Shown here piece by piece: positions 51,058 to 61,783 of a stretch of DNA of 64,000 bases (positions are counted from its first letter, which is position 1; every line of letters begins with the position of its first letter). Made by a program: the position numbers and the translations under genes. Source of the DNA: Corylus avellana (Eukaryota; Streptophyta; Magnoliopsida; Fagales; Betulaceae); NCBI RefSeq assembly GCF_901000735.1, contig NC_081547.1, forward strand, positions 7,440,001-7,504,000, written 5' to 3'. Under the pieces are notes generated by a model. The model did no database searches, was not told the origin of the DNA, and was given only the letters and a program-made list of their open reading frames with translations.

Positions 51058-51341
51058 TGACTTTTTTGAGTTTTTATTCTCTGAGGTCGGCAATTTTTGG
51101 TCGTATATATCACAAGGCGGCCATGGCGAATCGGAGAGAATATTGTGAACTATTGGGCTTATCAAAAGAAAATGCTCAAAATGTTTGTAGTGCTTGGACT
51201 GACTTTTTTCAGTTTTTATTCTCTGAGGCCGGCTTTTTTTTGCTTGTATACATCCCAAGGCTGTGGCCTATGGGAGTGAATATTGTGATCTATTGGGCCT
51301 ATTAAAATGCTCAAAAAAAAAAAAAAAAACAAAAACAAAAA
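51058..51341. repeat. Tandem repeat, two units of 142 bp
   Basis: Units begin TGACTTTTTTGAGTTTTTAT (51058) and TGACTTTTTTCAGTTTTTAT (51200) and both contain TTCTCTGAGG, AATATTGTGA and CTATTGGGC. Units have diverged by many substitutions and small indels. Confidence 0.8.
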
Positions 51342-51855
51342 ACCTATTCTTGTGCTTTTTACAGAATTCAAAAGAATGATCGAAGAACTAGTTTAAAAGG
51401 TGCTCTTATTGTACTATTGGAAAGATTAAAGAAGACATCCACTGTCAAACTGGGAAAAAAGTCGTTTGGAAAGCAGAAAAAAGAGGAGAAAAATCTCTCC
51501 CCAAGCCAAGAGTACTGCATTTGGGCATTTCCAGCCCACAAGTCTCTGCAATGTGTCGTACAAAATCATTTCAAAAGTTTTCTTTTAATCTCCACACATC
51601 CCTTCGACTAAAACCCCCCCCCCCCCCCCCCAAAAAAAAAAAAAAAAAAAGTTCCGAATAATGCTTTTAAAATTAGCCCAACAATGAGAATGACAGATAT
51701 CAAAGTCCCACTTGGAGTTTTATTGAAGCTCACAAGCAACATTTTGCGTATTTGACAATGAGCATTAGGAGATAATCATCACGACACCTTATAAAAAAGA
51801 TAAATTTCAATCCTGCCATGGAACAACCCAATCTACAAATAGGATGAAACTAAAT

Positions 51856-52037
51856 GAGTAATGCTACACTTAGTCTCACATCTCTACACCCATTTTTCTA
51901 CACATATAGGTGGCTTTTAAAACTACCATTAAATATGAAATAATCTTGAGTGGATTTTAATCTAAAGTAATTTTAAAAGCCACCTATGAATGTAGAAAAA
52001 TGGGTGTAAGAATGTGGGAGTATGTATAACACTATTC
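51856..52037. mobile_element. 182-bp MITE with 9-bp target duplication
   Basis: An almost complete hairpin: GAGTAATGCTACAC and ACACCCATTTTTCTAC at the left pair with GTAGAAAAATGGGTGT and GTATAACACTATTC at the right; TAGGTGGCTTTTAAAA pairs with TTTTAAAAGCCACCTA. The exact 9-bp duplication AAACTAAAT lies at 51847-51855 and 52038-52046. Confidence 0.9.
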
Positions 52038-52776
52038 AAACTAAATACAAGGGATCACATGTACAATATTTATAGGAGACACTCAGTTTAAAAGGAATAG
52101 ACCCCCTAATCGGACTCCTCGTGTGCTTTTTGAACAAACACAAGTGCAAGAGTCACAAGGGATGCATAAATTGAGGTGGGTATCCTCTGCACCACCTTCC
52201 CAACTCCCGGGACACCCTCAGTAGCCTTCTTTGTTGCCATTGCAATCCTTATGATTATTAAAATAAATAAAAATATGATTCTCTCTCATCTCTCATCTCT
52301 CATCTCTCATCTCTCCTCTCATGTCTTACAATTCTCTCTCCTCTCATATATATAATATAATTAAAAAAAATAAATATTTTAATGATATAGGGAATGATTA
52401 AGGGAAGCTTTTGAGGTGTATTTTGACATAGGGAAGCAAAAAGTAATTTGAAACCTTAAATGTAGGAAATTAAAATGATGAGGAAGCTACTGGGAATGCT
52501 AAGGAGGTATAACATGATGTGACATAACATGATTAAAAATAAAATAAATTTAATTTTTGAAAAATTTAATCATATTATATTACGTCATGTTGTAAAATGT
52601 TTTTGTAAAATTTGTTTGTAAGTGTAACATTTTTCTTGTTGCCAATCATTGGCTATTTAAAAATCCAATTGGCTATTTAGAACCCCAAGCATTGGGCAGT
52701 CCAAAACTGTCTAGCTAATTTTTTCAAATAAGTTTAATAAAGTGTTTTCTAGCATGTGAGAAACATATGTTTTTTA

Positions 52777-52924
52777 AGTAATGTTATATTTTTACTTTTT
52801 TACACTCATAGATAGCTTTTAAAATTCAATAAAAATTTATTTCATATTCAATGATGATTTTAAAAGCTACATATAACTTTGAAAAAATTATATAAAAAAA
52901 TAAGAGTAAACATAACATTATTCA
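52777..52924. mobile_element. MITE related to the 51856 element
   Basis: AGTAATGTTATATTTTTAC and AGATAGCTTTTAAAAT on the left pair with ATTTTAAAAGCTACATAT and GTAAACATAACATTATT on the right. A shortened or broken version occurs near 38240. No target duplication was established. Confidence 0.65.
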
Positions 52925-53030
52925 TGTCCTTTTAATAACAAGTAATTTTCACATTTGTTATAACACATTTCACTTTATTAAACTTACTTATAAGAATTAG
53001 TTCCAAATAAGAGATTAAATACTCAAGAAA

Positions 53031-53146
53031 GGTCACTCCAAGTCACCAACCACTACAAACATCACGTCATTAGTTAGACTTGAATATTTTAAAGGCTAAT
53101 TGATGACTTGATGTTTGTAGTGCTTGGAGTCTTGGAGTGACTTTTT
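53031..53146. repeat. Small inverted repeat
   Basis: GGTCACTCCAAGTCACCAAC, CACTACAAACATCACGTCAT and TTAG are mirrored by CTAATTGATGACTTGATG, TTTGTAGTGCTTGGAGTC and TTGGAGTGACTT. It forms a hairpin of about 50 bp per arm. Its right arm resembles 51020-51065. Confidence 0.65.
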
Positions 53147-54092
53147 CGTCTTTATTTTGACATTTCAAGGCACATGCATCTAATTGTTTTTCTAAACCAT
53201 TCCTTTTGCACTTCAATTATTTATTTATTTTGCCTTCTCCCTTATCATATCTTATTTTTGGAATTTTGACCCTAAGTCTAACACTCTCTTTTACTTACAT
53301 ACCCAGGTTTTTTATAGTAAAATTTCGTTATTGACTCTAACAAATTTTGAAAGTGTAACACTAATTTAAATATGACACATATAACAATTTTATTAGTTTT
53401 AACGTATTTCACTAATAGAATTTGTTAAATCAACGAATGAAATTTCACTGTAAGGAATAAATTTTTTTTAGTATACTATAAGAACATTTGAATTCATTTT
53501 GATATTACAGTGAGTTAATTGCAAATCAGGTAAATCAAATTGACTAATTTTATATTTTTTCTTTCTAATAAATAAGAAAAGTACACGTCTTTTTATCAAT
53601 TTAACATTTAATTTATAATGTTTTCTCCAACTAAAAATTACATCAATGTATTGTTGTGTGAAAGGTCATGAATCTCTCACACAATCACTCCAGTGGAACA
53701 AATGTGATATATCGTTTAAAAGAAAAATAAACAAAAGACAATAAGAATATAAGATTTACATGGTTCAAAATTTTGCTTACGTCTAGAGTGCAACGGTAAA
53801 GAGAGATTTTATTAATTCAAAAGAGGAGAACGCAAAAGAGTTTTAAAACACTCACAAACCCAGGACCCCAAATACACCCAATTTCCCTCACTTTCTAGGA
53901 CTCTCAATTCTCCGGTACAAGTTGCTCCCTTTTCCTCTCAGCTTTACAACAATAACCGGATGTCTTTGTTTTTTGTCTTCTTTTGTTGCTCCCTTTTCCT
54001 CTCAGCTTTACAACAATAACCGGATATCTTCGTTTTTTGTCTTTGTGTGGGCGGAAAGTTCTTCATTCGGTGCAGACATTGGATTGAGAGAG

Positions 54093-55523
54093 CAGTGGCG
54101 GACCCACGTATGGGCCAGTGGTGGCCACGACCCCCCCAAGAGAAATTACAAAAAAAAAATTTCAGCACAAGTTTTGGTGTTGAGCTGCTGACCCTCATCC
54201 ATCCAGCCACATATTAACATACGGCCCCCACAATTCCACATTTCCACAAAGAATTTTGTTTTTTAAAAAACTTTGGACACTTGTCTGGAGCACCGAGCAC
54301 ACGTCCAGCTACAAAGGGGCCCCTTCAACTATTAAAAAAAAACATTTATTGCTGGTCTGCAGTAGCCCCAAAAGCTATTAAAAAAAAAAAAAAAAATTCT
54401 TTTCCCTCTTTCTCAAGACTCACGCACTCGCCTCTCTGCTTTTGTTCTCTGAGTTCTCAGTTCTCTCCCTTTCTCTTTTCTGAAAGGCTGAATCTCCGTT
54501 GCTCTCCAGCCTCTCCTTCAGTGATGATAAATTGCATTTGTAACTTATAAGAGTAAAGGTTTGAAGATCATATATCAGGTGGGTTTTGCATCCTTTGTTC
54601 CCTTAAAAATTAGAATTGATTTAGGGTTAATTTTATGCATTAAATCTTGATTTGTTTTCTCTTGATGAAAGAAGAGTACCCAAAAATTGTTTATAATTTA
54701 AATGGGTGTCATACTGTTATGTCTTTTTAGGGCAGCAATGAAAGTCGAGAACTGATTCAGTCTGATTGGGATTTGACCCATTTGGGGACTTGGATTTTTA
54801 CCAATGACAGCTGCGAGCCTGCGACACTAAGGTATTCCATAATCCCAAGAATCTGGTTTCTATTTTGGAAGTGTTATATTAATGATGTTCAGGTTGTTCA
54901 ACTATTGTGTTATGACATTGTTTATCAATTAAGAGAATAATACATGTTAATGTATTGATTTTTTCCCCCTTAAGGCTTAATGGGTGTCATGTATGTTCAG
55001 GGCAGAAAATAGGTGGTCACTGGTCAGATTGACAAATTGGATTGGGTCCATTGAGAGATTGGATTTTTACCGGAAACACTGAGGTAGGTATCCCAAGAAT
55101 CTGCTTAATTTTTTTTATTTTGATTCTTGAAAGTGTTATATTGATGCTATGTTATGATATTGTTTAGCCTCTTTGGCTCTTTAGGCTTTGATTAACTTAA
55201 GGGAAAAAATTGAATAATACATGTTAGTGGTACCCATTAATCATTATAAATAGACATCAATTTGATGTAGAACAATTAAACAATACGGCAAAAATTGTAG
55301 CATAACTGAAAGTCTGAAAACTTGAAACTCAGCGAAGATTGTTGTTGTGTTATTGTTTAGCCTTTTTAGGCTTTGATCAAATTAAGAGAATAATAATACA
55401 TGTTAGTGGTACTACCCATCATAAATAGTTGCATTTGTTCTATTATCGGTAATGTATATTGGAAATTCGATCGTCTATCTTACGGGGTTGTAATTTAACT
55501 TGAAAATTTTAGGTTCATGCATC
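54093..55523 (+). promoter_or_regulatory. hAT transposon leader region
   Basis: Non-coding, with two runs of poly-A and a CT-rich stretch near 54400-54520 that could be a transcription start region. Sequences near 54720-54840 and 54995-55085 look like two copies of one motif (GATTGGG.TTGACCCATT, GGATTTTTACC), perhaps duplicated leader exons. An AG acceptor (TTTTAG, 55507-55512) stands just before the transposase ATG. Confidence 0.45.
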
Positions 55524-58034
55524 ATGTCAAAGTTTAAAACTATTGATTCGTTCTTTAAAAGGAAAGAAGCCGACATTTCGAAAAGTAATACACCGTTGGA
55601 TCTTAATGCCGAAACTTCAAATCCCGATGAGTGTCATCTTAAATCTTCAAGGGTTGAAGATGAAGAACATCCTTGCGGAGAATCTCTAATTGCGGAGACA
55701 CAAGAGGCTCATTTTAAATTATCCACACTTAATGTTGATGAAGTTGATGCTTCTTTTATAGAACGAGATCCTGGATTACGTCCTCCGATCTGGGACTATC
55801 CAGTCAATCAACGGGATGAAATAAGGCGGGCTTATTTGCAACATGGTCCATATCAACCTATTCTTCGAAAGGAACAATATCCACTTTCTGGACCAGAAAA
55901 GCACCCTCGTCGCTTTCAAGCTTCTTGGTTCACACAATTTTCAACTTGGCTTGAGTATTCTCGTTCTACGGATGCTGCATATTGTCTACCATGCTATCTT
56001 TTTTCTATGAAAGCACTTGGACGTCCTGGATGGGATGTATTTACTATAAAGGGGTTTAGAAGTTGGAAAAAAGTTCATGATGAAAAAAATTGTGCCTTCT
56101 TGACTCATATTGGGGAGGATCCTTGTTCACCTCATAATAATGCTGTGAAATATTGTGAGGATTTGCAAAATCAAGCACAGCATATTGATAAAGTATTGAA
56201 TGCACAAAGTACCGAACAAATTCTAAATAATCGACTTCGTGTGAAAACTTCTATTGATGTTGCTCGGTGGCTTACATTTCAAGGATGTCCTTTGAGAGGT
56301 CATGATGAGACTCCTGCTTCAAAAAATCGAGGTAACTTTCTTGAGATGATTCAAATTTTGGCTTCATATAATGAGAAAGTTGCAAGTGTTGTTTTGGAAA
56401 ATGCTCCACAATTTGCAAAGTATACTTCACATACAATTCAAAAAGAGATTTTGCATGTTATTGCAAGTAAAGTGCGAAATAAAATTCGTGAAGATATTGG
56501 AGACTCTAAATTTTGCATTATTGTTGATGAAGCACGGGATGAGTCTAAGAGAGAGCAAATGGCTATTGTTTTGAGATTTGTTGATAAAGATGGTTTTATA
56601 CAAGAACGTTTCTTTGATATAGTTCATGTTAAAGACACATCGGCATTGACTCTAAAGAATGGAATATTTGATGTTCTCTCTCGTCATTGCCTTGATATTC
56701 AAAATATTTGTGGACAAGGATATGATGGTGCTAGTAACATGCGTGGTGAATGGAAAGGATTGCAAGCATTATTTCTTAATGATTGTCCTTGTGCATACTA
56801 TATTCATTGTTTTGCTCATCGATTACAATTAGCATTAGTTGCTGCGTCTAGAGAGGTGGATTCTGTTCATGTGTTCTTCACAAATTTGAATTTTATTATC
56901 AATGTGGCCAGTGCTTCATGTAAACGTCATGATCTACTACAAGTTGTTCATGCAATACATATTGCACATATGCAAGCTATTAGTGAGCTTGAAACTGGAA
57001 AAGGGGCTAACCAAATTGGCACTTTGAAACGAGCTGGTGATTCTCGTTGGGGTTCTCATTTTAATTCTATTTGTAGCATTATAAGGATGTTTGATGCTAC
57101 TTGTACAATGCTTGAAGATGTTCAAAGAGAAGGAGGTACTTACTCTCAACGAGGAGATGCTAAGGCTGCTTATAAAATGCTTACATCCTTCGAGTTCATA
57201 TTTATTTTACATTTAATGAAGGAACTCATGGGCATTACTGATGTTCTTTGTCAAGTGTTGCAGCAAAAATCTCTGGACATTTTAAATGCTATTCATTCAG
57301 TTTCTATTGCGAAAAAACTTATCCAAAAGTTGAGAGATGATGGGTGGGATAATTTACTTAAGAACATTGTCTGTTTCTGCAAGAAATCTGAAATTAGCAT
57401 TCCGGCTTTGAGTGCTTGTTATATTGAAGGTCGAGGTCGTAATCAAAAGGATCACATTACAGTGGAGCATCATTATCATTTTGACATATTCAATACTGCC
57501 ATCGACTTTCAATTGCAAGAGCTTGATAGTAGGTTTAGTGAAAAGGCGATGGAACTTTTGATACTTAGCTCTGCTTTGGATCCAAAAGATGCTTATAAAT
57601 CTTTCAAAATTGACGATATATGTATCCTTGCGGAGAAATATTATCCTCTTGATTTTTCTGAGCAGGAGAAAATTAATTTGAGATATCAGTTGAGGTATTT
57701 TGAATTTGATGTCCACACCGATCCGACATTACAAAATTTGTCTTCTATTGCAGAATTATGCCAAGGATTGGCAAAGACAAAAAAATCAGAGACATACTAT
57801 CTTATTGATAGATTGATTCGTCTTATTTTGACTCTGCTAGTGTCTACAACAACTACCGAACGAGCATTTTCAGCAATGAAAATTGTTAAAACACGACTAC
57901 GCAACAAAATGGATGATGATTTTCTTGCAAATAGTTTAGTTATTTATATTGAAAGGAAAATTGCTGAGAGTTTCGATTTAGATTCGATACTTGATAATTT
58001 TGTACTTCTAAAATACCGTAAAGTGCAGTTCTAG
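55524..58034 (+). CDS. hAT transposase, ZMYM1/TTF-type (intact)
   Basis: 836 aa from ATG 55524, the first ATG after a likely splice acceptor; the frame upstream has no ATG. Order of parts: basic N-terminus (MSKFKTIDSFFKRK); a TTF-type zinc finger (Cys154-x2-Cys157 in YCLPCYLF); a DUF4371-like region; the RNase H-fold catalytic core with Asp335 (IVDEARDES) and Asp401 (GYDGASNM); the hAT CxxH motif (Cys429-His432, CFAH); and at the C-terminus the third acidic residue Glu779 (TTTTERAFS) inside the hAT dimerisation region. It would excise and reinsert the element in the nucleus. All catalytic residues and the frame are intact, so it may be active or recently active. A second, truncated copy is at 61785. 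Confidence 0.92.
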   Translation: MSKFKTIDSFFKRKEADISKSNTPLDLNAETSNPDECHLKSSRVEDEEHPCGESLIAETQEAHFKLSTLNVDEVDASFIERDPGLRPPIWDYPVNQRDEIRRAYLQHGPYQPILRKEQYPLSGPEKHPRRFQASWFTQFSTWLEYSRSTDAAYCLPCYLFSMKALGRPGWDVFTIKGFRSWKKVHDEKNCAFLTHIGEDPCSPHNNAVKYCEDLQNQAQHIDKVLNAQSTEQILNNRLRVKTSIDVARWLTFQGCPLRGHDETPASKNRGNFLEMIQILASYNEKVASVVLENAPQFAKYTSHTIQKEILHVIASKVRNKIREDIGDSKFCIIVDEARDESKREQMAIVLRFVDKDGFIQERFFDIVHVKDTSALTLKNGIFDVLSRHCLDIQNICGQGYDGASNMRGEWKGLQALFLNDCPCAYYIHCFAHRLQLALVAASREVDSVHVFFTNLNFIINVASASCKRHDLLQVVHAIHIAHMQAISELETGKGANQIGTLKRAGDSRWGSHFNSICSIIRMFDATCTMLEDVQREGGTYSQRGDAKAAYKMLTSFEFIFILHLMKELMGITDVLCQVLQQKSLDILNAIHSVSIAKKLIQKLRDDGWDNLLKNIVCFCKKSEISIPALSACYIEGRGRNQKDHITVEHHYHFDIFNTAIDFQLQELDSRFSEKAMELLILSSALDPKDAYKSFKIDDICILAEKYYPLDFSEQEKINLRYQLRYFEFDVHTDPTLQNLSSIAELCQGLAKTKKSETYYLIDRLIRLILTLLVSTTTTERAFSAMKIVKTRLRNKMDDDFLANSLVIYIERKIAESFDLDSILDNFVLLKYRKVQF

Positions 58035-58274
58035 ACACTTTTTTGTATTTCTATCTTTTTGATATAGTGCCGACATGTTATATTTCTAATATATCAATTT
58101 GAGCACATATTTATGAACTTTTATAGATTTTTTTTGTGATGCATATACTGTGTGAATTACCAATTTTTCAGTGTGAACAAAATTTTTAGGACGCAAAACA
58201 AAAAAAACAAACAATTAGGATGCGAAATTTTTTTTTACGGCCCCTTCATTCTTAAACATCTGGCTCCGCCACTG

Positions 58275-58468
58275 TGAGAGAGTATACTTCAAATGTCATC
58301 CTTGACCAATATGAGCCATTACTTTTCAACATGTATTTCTAAACTATCACAAATTAGCACTTGCAGCCCTCGTCCAAATAGAGGAGAATATACGGATATT
58401 ATCCAAAATTCTTTAATAATGTTATTTATAAAGACCTGGGCAGCCATCAACTAAACTCATCAATCACC
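58275..58468 (+). promoter_or_regulatory. Proximal promoter of GST6
   Basis: Only 194 bp of ancestral promoter remain between the transposon end and the GST6 ATG. They include the sequence AAATAGAGGAGAATATACGG and a TATA box TTTATAAAG (about 58426-58434), both shared with GST2. Everything further upstream is now 4.2 kb away. Confidence 0.6.
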
Positions 58469-59336
58469 ATGGCAGAAGAAGTGAAGCTTTTTAGGAACTG
58501 GTCAAGTCCATTTGCTTTAAGGGTCGTTTGGGCGCTTCAACTAAAGGGCGTTCCATATGATACCATATATGAAGATCTCTCCGAGAAGAGCTCTTTGCTT
58601 CTCCACTATAATCCCATCCATAAGAAGGTTCCGGTGCTTGTGCATAATGAAAAACCATTAGCAGAGTCGCTTGTAATTCTTGAATATATTGAGGAGACCT
58701 GGAAGCAGACTCCCTTATTTCCTGAAGATCCTTATGAACGATCCACCGCACGCTTCTGGGCAAGATTTGGAGATGATCAGGTAAAGTAACCACCCTATAT
58801 ATAGCAGCAATTTTTTTTTTTTTTTTTTTTCGCAGCAAATTTTAGAGACCTCGATCCTGTTTTCCTGATAACTATGAACTACTCTGTATTATGTTCACCT
58901 ATAAACCTCAATTTCTTAATTTTCAATATTGATGCTTGTTAATATGAGGATATGTTGTGTGTTGCTGTAGCTTTTGCATTCCGTATTCAATGTTTTTATC
59001 AAGCAAGGGAAAGAGCAAGAGGAAGCAATCGCCAGAGCCCAGGGGAACTTGAAATATTTGGAAGAAGAGCTGAGAGGGAAGAAGTTCTTCAGTGGAGAGA
59101 AAATTGGATTTTTAGATCTTGCATTTGGTTGGGTTGCTAATTTGGTTAGTGTATTTGAGGAGATACAGGGCTTGACATTGATAGAACATGAAAAGTATCC
59201 ATTGTTGTTAGCATGGATTCAGAACTTCATTGATGCTCCAATAATCAAAGAAAGCTGGCCACCTCGAGACAAGCTGATCACCAAATACCGTGCTCGTATT
59301 GAATTCTACAGTTCAAAAGAGGCCGCAAAGAAATGA
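58469..59336 (+). CDS. Tau-class glutathione S-transferase GST6
   Basis: Exons 58469-58780 and 58971-59336 give 225 aa. Catalytic Ser13 (WSSPF), Lys40, Lys53, Pro55 and Glu66-Ser67 are present. Gly61 of the NGKP turn is Glu (HNEKP), unlike every other copy here; the turn lies near the glutathione site, so a modest effect is possible. Exon 2 differs little from GST2 (for example Asn for Asp at the GNLKYL position). It is headed by the hAT transposon and tail to tail with GST7. GST2, GST6 and GST8 form one closely related group. Confidence 0.92.
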
Positions 59337-60492
59337 GTTCTTGATCTCCAACTTCAAATAATAGCAGAGCAATTGAAATGTTGGAGTTGCTTTACTAGTG
59401 TTTGCTTCTTAGTTGAAACATTAACATGTTTGCGAATAAAGGGTTTATTGTAATGGTTCATTCTGACCATAAGGAAGCAAGTCCATCTCCTGCTCTTTGG
59501 CCGATGTGAGACAATGCTCATTTCTTTTTCTACGCTTATAACCATCCTCTTTTATTCAGCTCTAGCATTATCACTTTCTCTTCCCTTACCTATTGAAAGG
59601 TACTTTATACACTTATTGAATTGTTCTTTTTTGTTCGTCTTTGTTATGTTAATTTGTTAAAGTAACGATTAAATGAGTAAATTTACATTTTTTTTTATAA
59701 GTTTAAGCTTTTAGAATAACTGGTAATTTAACATGGTATCAAAGCCAAAAGTCATGGGATCGAACCTTGACTCCGTTAAATTACCCTCATTTAAATTAAA
59801 TATTTTACGTGTTGGGTCTCACCTATTAAAATGAAGTTTGATCCGACACGTGAGAAAGATTATTAAAGTAATGATTAAATACTTAAATTTACTTCTTTCT
59901 ATCAGCTTAAACTTTTAAGATAACTGATGATTTAACAAAATTGTTTACTTTGGTGCCCGAACTGACATAATTGAACGACACTTGCTGGTTTTGGTATAGT
60001 TCGGCAACGCTTCCTTGACCGATTGGTCATTGGGTGATTTTCGATGACCGAACCCAGTCAATCCCACATGGATGCTCAATCTTAGAACATTATGATTGCA
60101 ATCCTAGCTAGCTCACTATTTGGTCTAATAGAATATATAAGGTGAGATGGTAAGATGCATTGAATCACAATTAGTACATCATAACACAATAATTATAGAT
60201 TGGATTGGTGTGGTAGGATTCTATTTGATTTAATCAGAAAAAAATAAAAATAAAAATAAAAATAATAATAATAATAATAATAAAAATAAAAATAAAATTC
60301 ATGGTCGGACTTGTTTCCTTATGATCAGAATAAACAATAACAATAAACCCTTTATTCCCAAACATGTTTCAACTAAGAAGCAAACAGTTGTAAAGCAACT
60401 CCAACATTTCAATTGCTCTGCTATCATTTGAAGTTGGAGATCAAGAGAAGGCTTTGCAAGCCATCTCATTTCTCTGCTGCCTCTTTTGAAAT
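59337..60492. other. Convergent 3' region between GST6 and GST7
   Basis: Duplicate of 40072-41015: inverted 3' UTRs around a TRIM element. It also has a segment absent from the first pair (about 60069-60235) that resembles the DNA beside the PPR fragments (ATGCATTGAATCAC, GGTGTGGTAGGATTCTATTT), and an (AAAAT/AAT)n run at 60239-60297. Confidence 0.6.
59655..59937 (+). mobile_element. TRIM retrotransposon
   Basis: Terminal direct repeats 59655-59733 and 59861-59937 (TGTTAAAG and TATTAAAG at their starts, ATTTAACA at their ends). A tRNA-Met primer site TGGTATCAAAGCC lies at 59734-59746. It is non-coding and orthologous to 40391-40668. Confidence 0.78.
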
Positions 60493-60831
60493 CTAGGCTT
60501 CAAGAAGAGCATGGAATTTGGTGATCAGTTTGTCTCGAGGTGGCCAGTTTTCTTTGATTATTGGGGCATCCATGAAATTCTGAATCCATGCTAACAACAA
60601 TGGATGCTTTTCATGTTCTATCAATGTCAAGCCCTTTAACTCCTCTAACACACCGACCAAATTAGCAAGCCAACCAAATGCAAGATCTACAAATCCAATT
60701 TTCTCTCCACCGAAGAACTTCTTCCCTCTCAGTTCTTCTTCCAAATATTTCAAGTTCCCCTGGGCTGTGACCATTGCTTCCTCTTGCTCCTTCCCTTGCT
60801 TGATAAAAGCATTCCATATGGAAGGCACAAC
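60493..60831 (-). pseudogene. Tau-class GST7, exon 2 only, early stop
   Basis: On the minus strand exon 2 runs from 60831 ([12 protein letters not shown]) to a TAG at 60493-60495 that replaces a Tyr codon in GST3 (EAYISKEAAEK), removing the last nine residues. No exon 1 is found; the intron runs into the gap at 61684. From 60557 to 61683 it is almost identical to 48976-50104 (GST5), with constant offset, so the two may be alleles. If exon 1 exists beyond the gap the protein would lack only a short C-terminal tail. Confidence 0.82.
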
Positions 60832-61683
60832 CTACAGCAACACACAACATATCGTCATGTTAACAAGTATCACCATTGCCAGAACTCCTTGGCTGGAAGA
60901 GTAAGCAGTTTCAACTTTTTGAAAATTAACAAATTCAGGTTTATATTTGAACATAATACAGAGTAGTTGCTAGTTATCAGGAAAAACAGGATCGGGATCT
61001 CTAAAATTCACAGTCCCAATTGCATACAATTCAAATAGTTTTACAGTAGATTGATGATCTACTTTTCCTCAAGTAACTTTGTTAAAATATTAATTAAATA
61101 ATTAATTTTTTTTTTTTTTTAACAACTTAAACTTTTGAAACAAATGATAATTTAATATGGTATAAGAGTTAAAAAATTTGAGTTCGAATCTTAATTCTAT
61201 AATTTATACAAGTAATTTAGATATAACTCCATATATATCATGTATGAGACCTACTTATTCTTGAGCAAGTAGCTAGGCTCCCATTCCGAGTTAGGGGTGT
61301 CAACCCGGTCCGGTTTCTCGATTTTTGGCCAAAACCGGGAACCAGAACCGAGGTACCCCGGTTCTCGATTTTGAGAAACCGGAACTGGAACCGGGACCCT
61401 GGTTACCGGTCGGTTCCGGTTTTACCCGGTCTGGTAACCGATTTTTTAAAGAATTGGTTTTTGGGCTTATTTTAGGTATTGGGCCTAAAATAAGCCCCCT
61501 GTTTTTTTTTTTTTTCATAAGTTGGCCCATTTTTAAAAAATTTTATTAGTTTTTTTTATCTAAATTAAAGGGGTTTTGTTGTGATTGTTCCAAATAATTA
61601 AAAAATAAACCTAAAAAAATCCAAAAATCCTAAAAAATCAATATTTTTGCCTATTTGGGCCTTAGAAATAAAAATTTAATTTT
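60832..61683. other. GST7 intron, cut by gap
   Basis: Near-identical to 49251-50104. It contains the TRIM-related repeat and the start of the hAT element. No exon 1 is seen. Confidence 0.75.
61292..61683. mobile_element. Non-autonomous hAT element, truncated by gap
   Basis: Begins TAGGGGTGTCAACCCGG and matches 49710-50104. The flanking target copy reads TTCCGAGT where GST5 has CTTCGAGT, so it has changed since insertion. Confidence 0.85.
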
Positions 61684-61783
61684 NNNNNNNNNNNNNNNNN
61701 NNNNNNNNNNNNNNNNNNNNNNNNNNNNNNNNNNNNNNNNNNNNNNNNNNNNNNNNNNNNNNNNNNNNNNNNNNNNNNNNNNN
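61684..61783. other. Assembly gap (100 N)
   Basis: Exactly 100 N. Sequence on both sides repeats sequence seen earlier in the same contig (48976-50104 on the left, 56879-59095 on the right). Confidence 0.99.

Larger units (their letters stand above)
50783..54092. other. Intergenic region between GST5 and the hAT transposon
   Basis: No gene supported. It holds a tandem repeat, a poly-C/poly-A run at about 51616-51650, a (CTCTCAT)n microsatellite at about 52281-52330, several MITEs (listed), and from 52630 the duplicated GST upstream sequence (matches 38090-38710). Open frames at 51054-51305 and 51417-51611 lack any family feature. Confidence 0.6.
54093..58274 (+). mobile_element. Autonomous hAT transposon, complete
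   Basis: A 4182-bp element with ends CAGTGGCGGACCCA and TGGCTCCGCCACTG (13 of 14 inverted matches). The 8-bp target duplication TGAGAGAG is exact (54085-54092 and 58275-58282). The empty site is present upstream of GST2 (TTGAGAGAGTATACTTC, 39006). The left 1.4 kb is non-coding leader with probable 5' UTR exons; the transposase follows uninterrupted. Confidence 0.95.

Noticed and set aside
53922..54550. Small open frames at the left end of the hAT transposon
   Set aside because: They cross the transposon boundary or lie in leader sequence with poly-A runs; no similarity to any family.
55500..55523. Transposase start at 55500
   Set aside because: The codon there is TTG and a likely splice acceptor (TTTTAG) lies between it and the first ATG at 55524.
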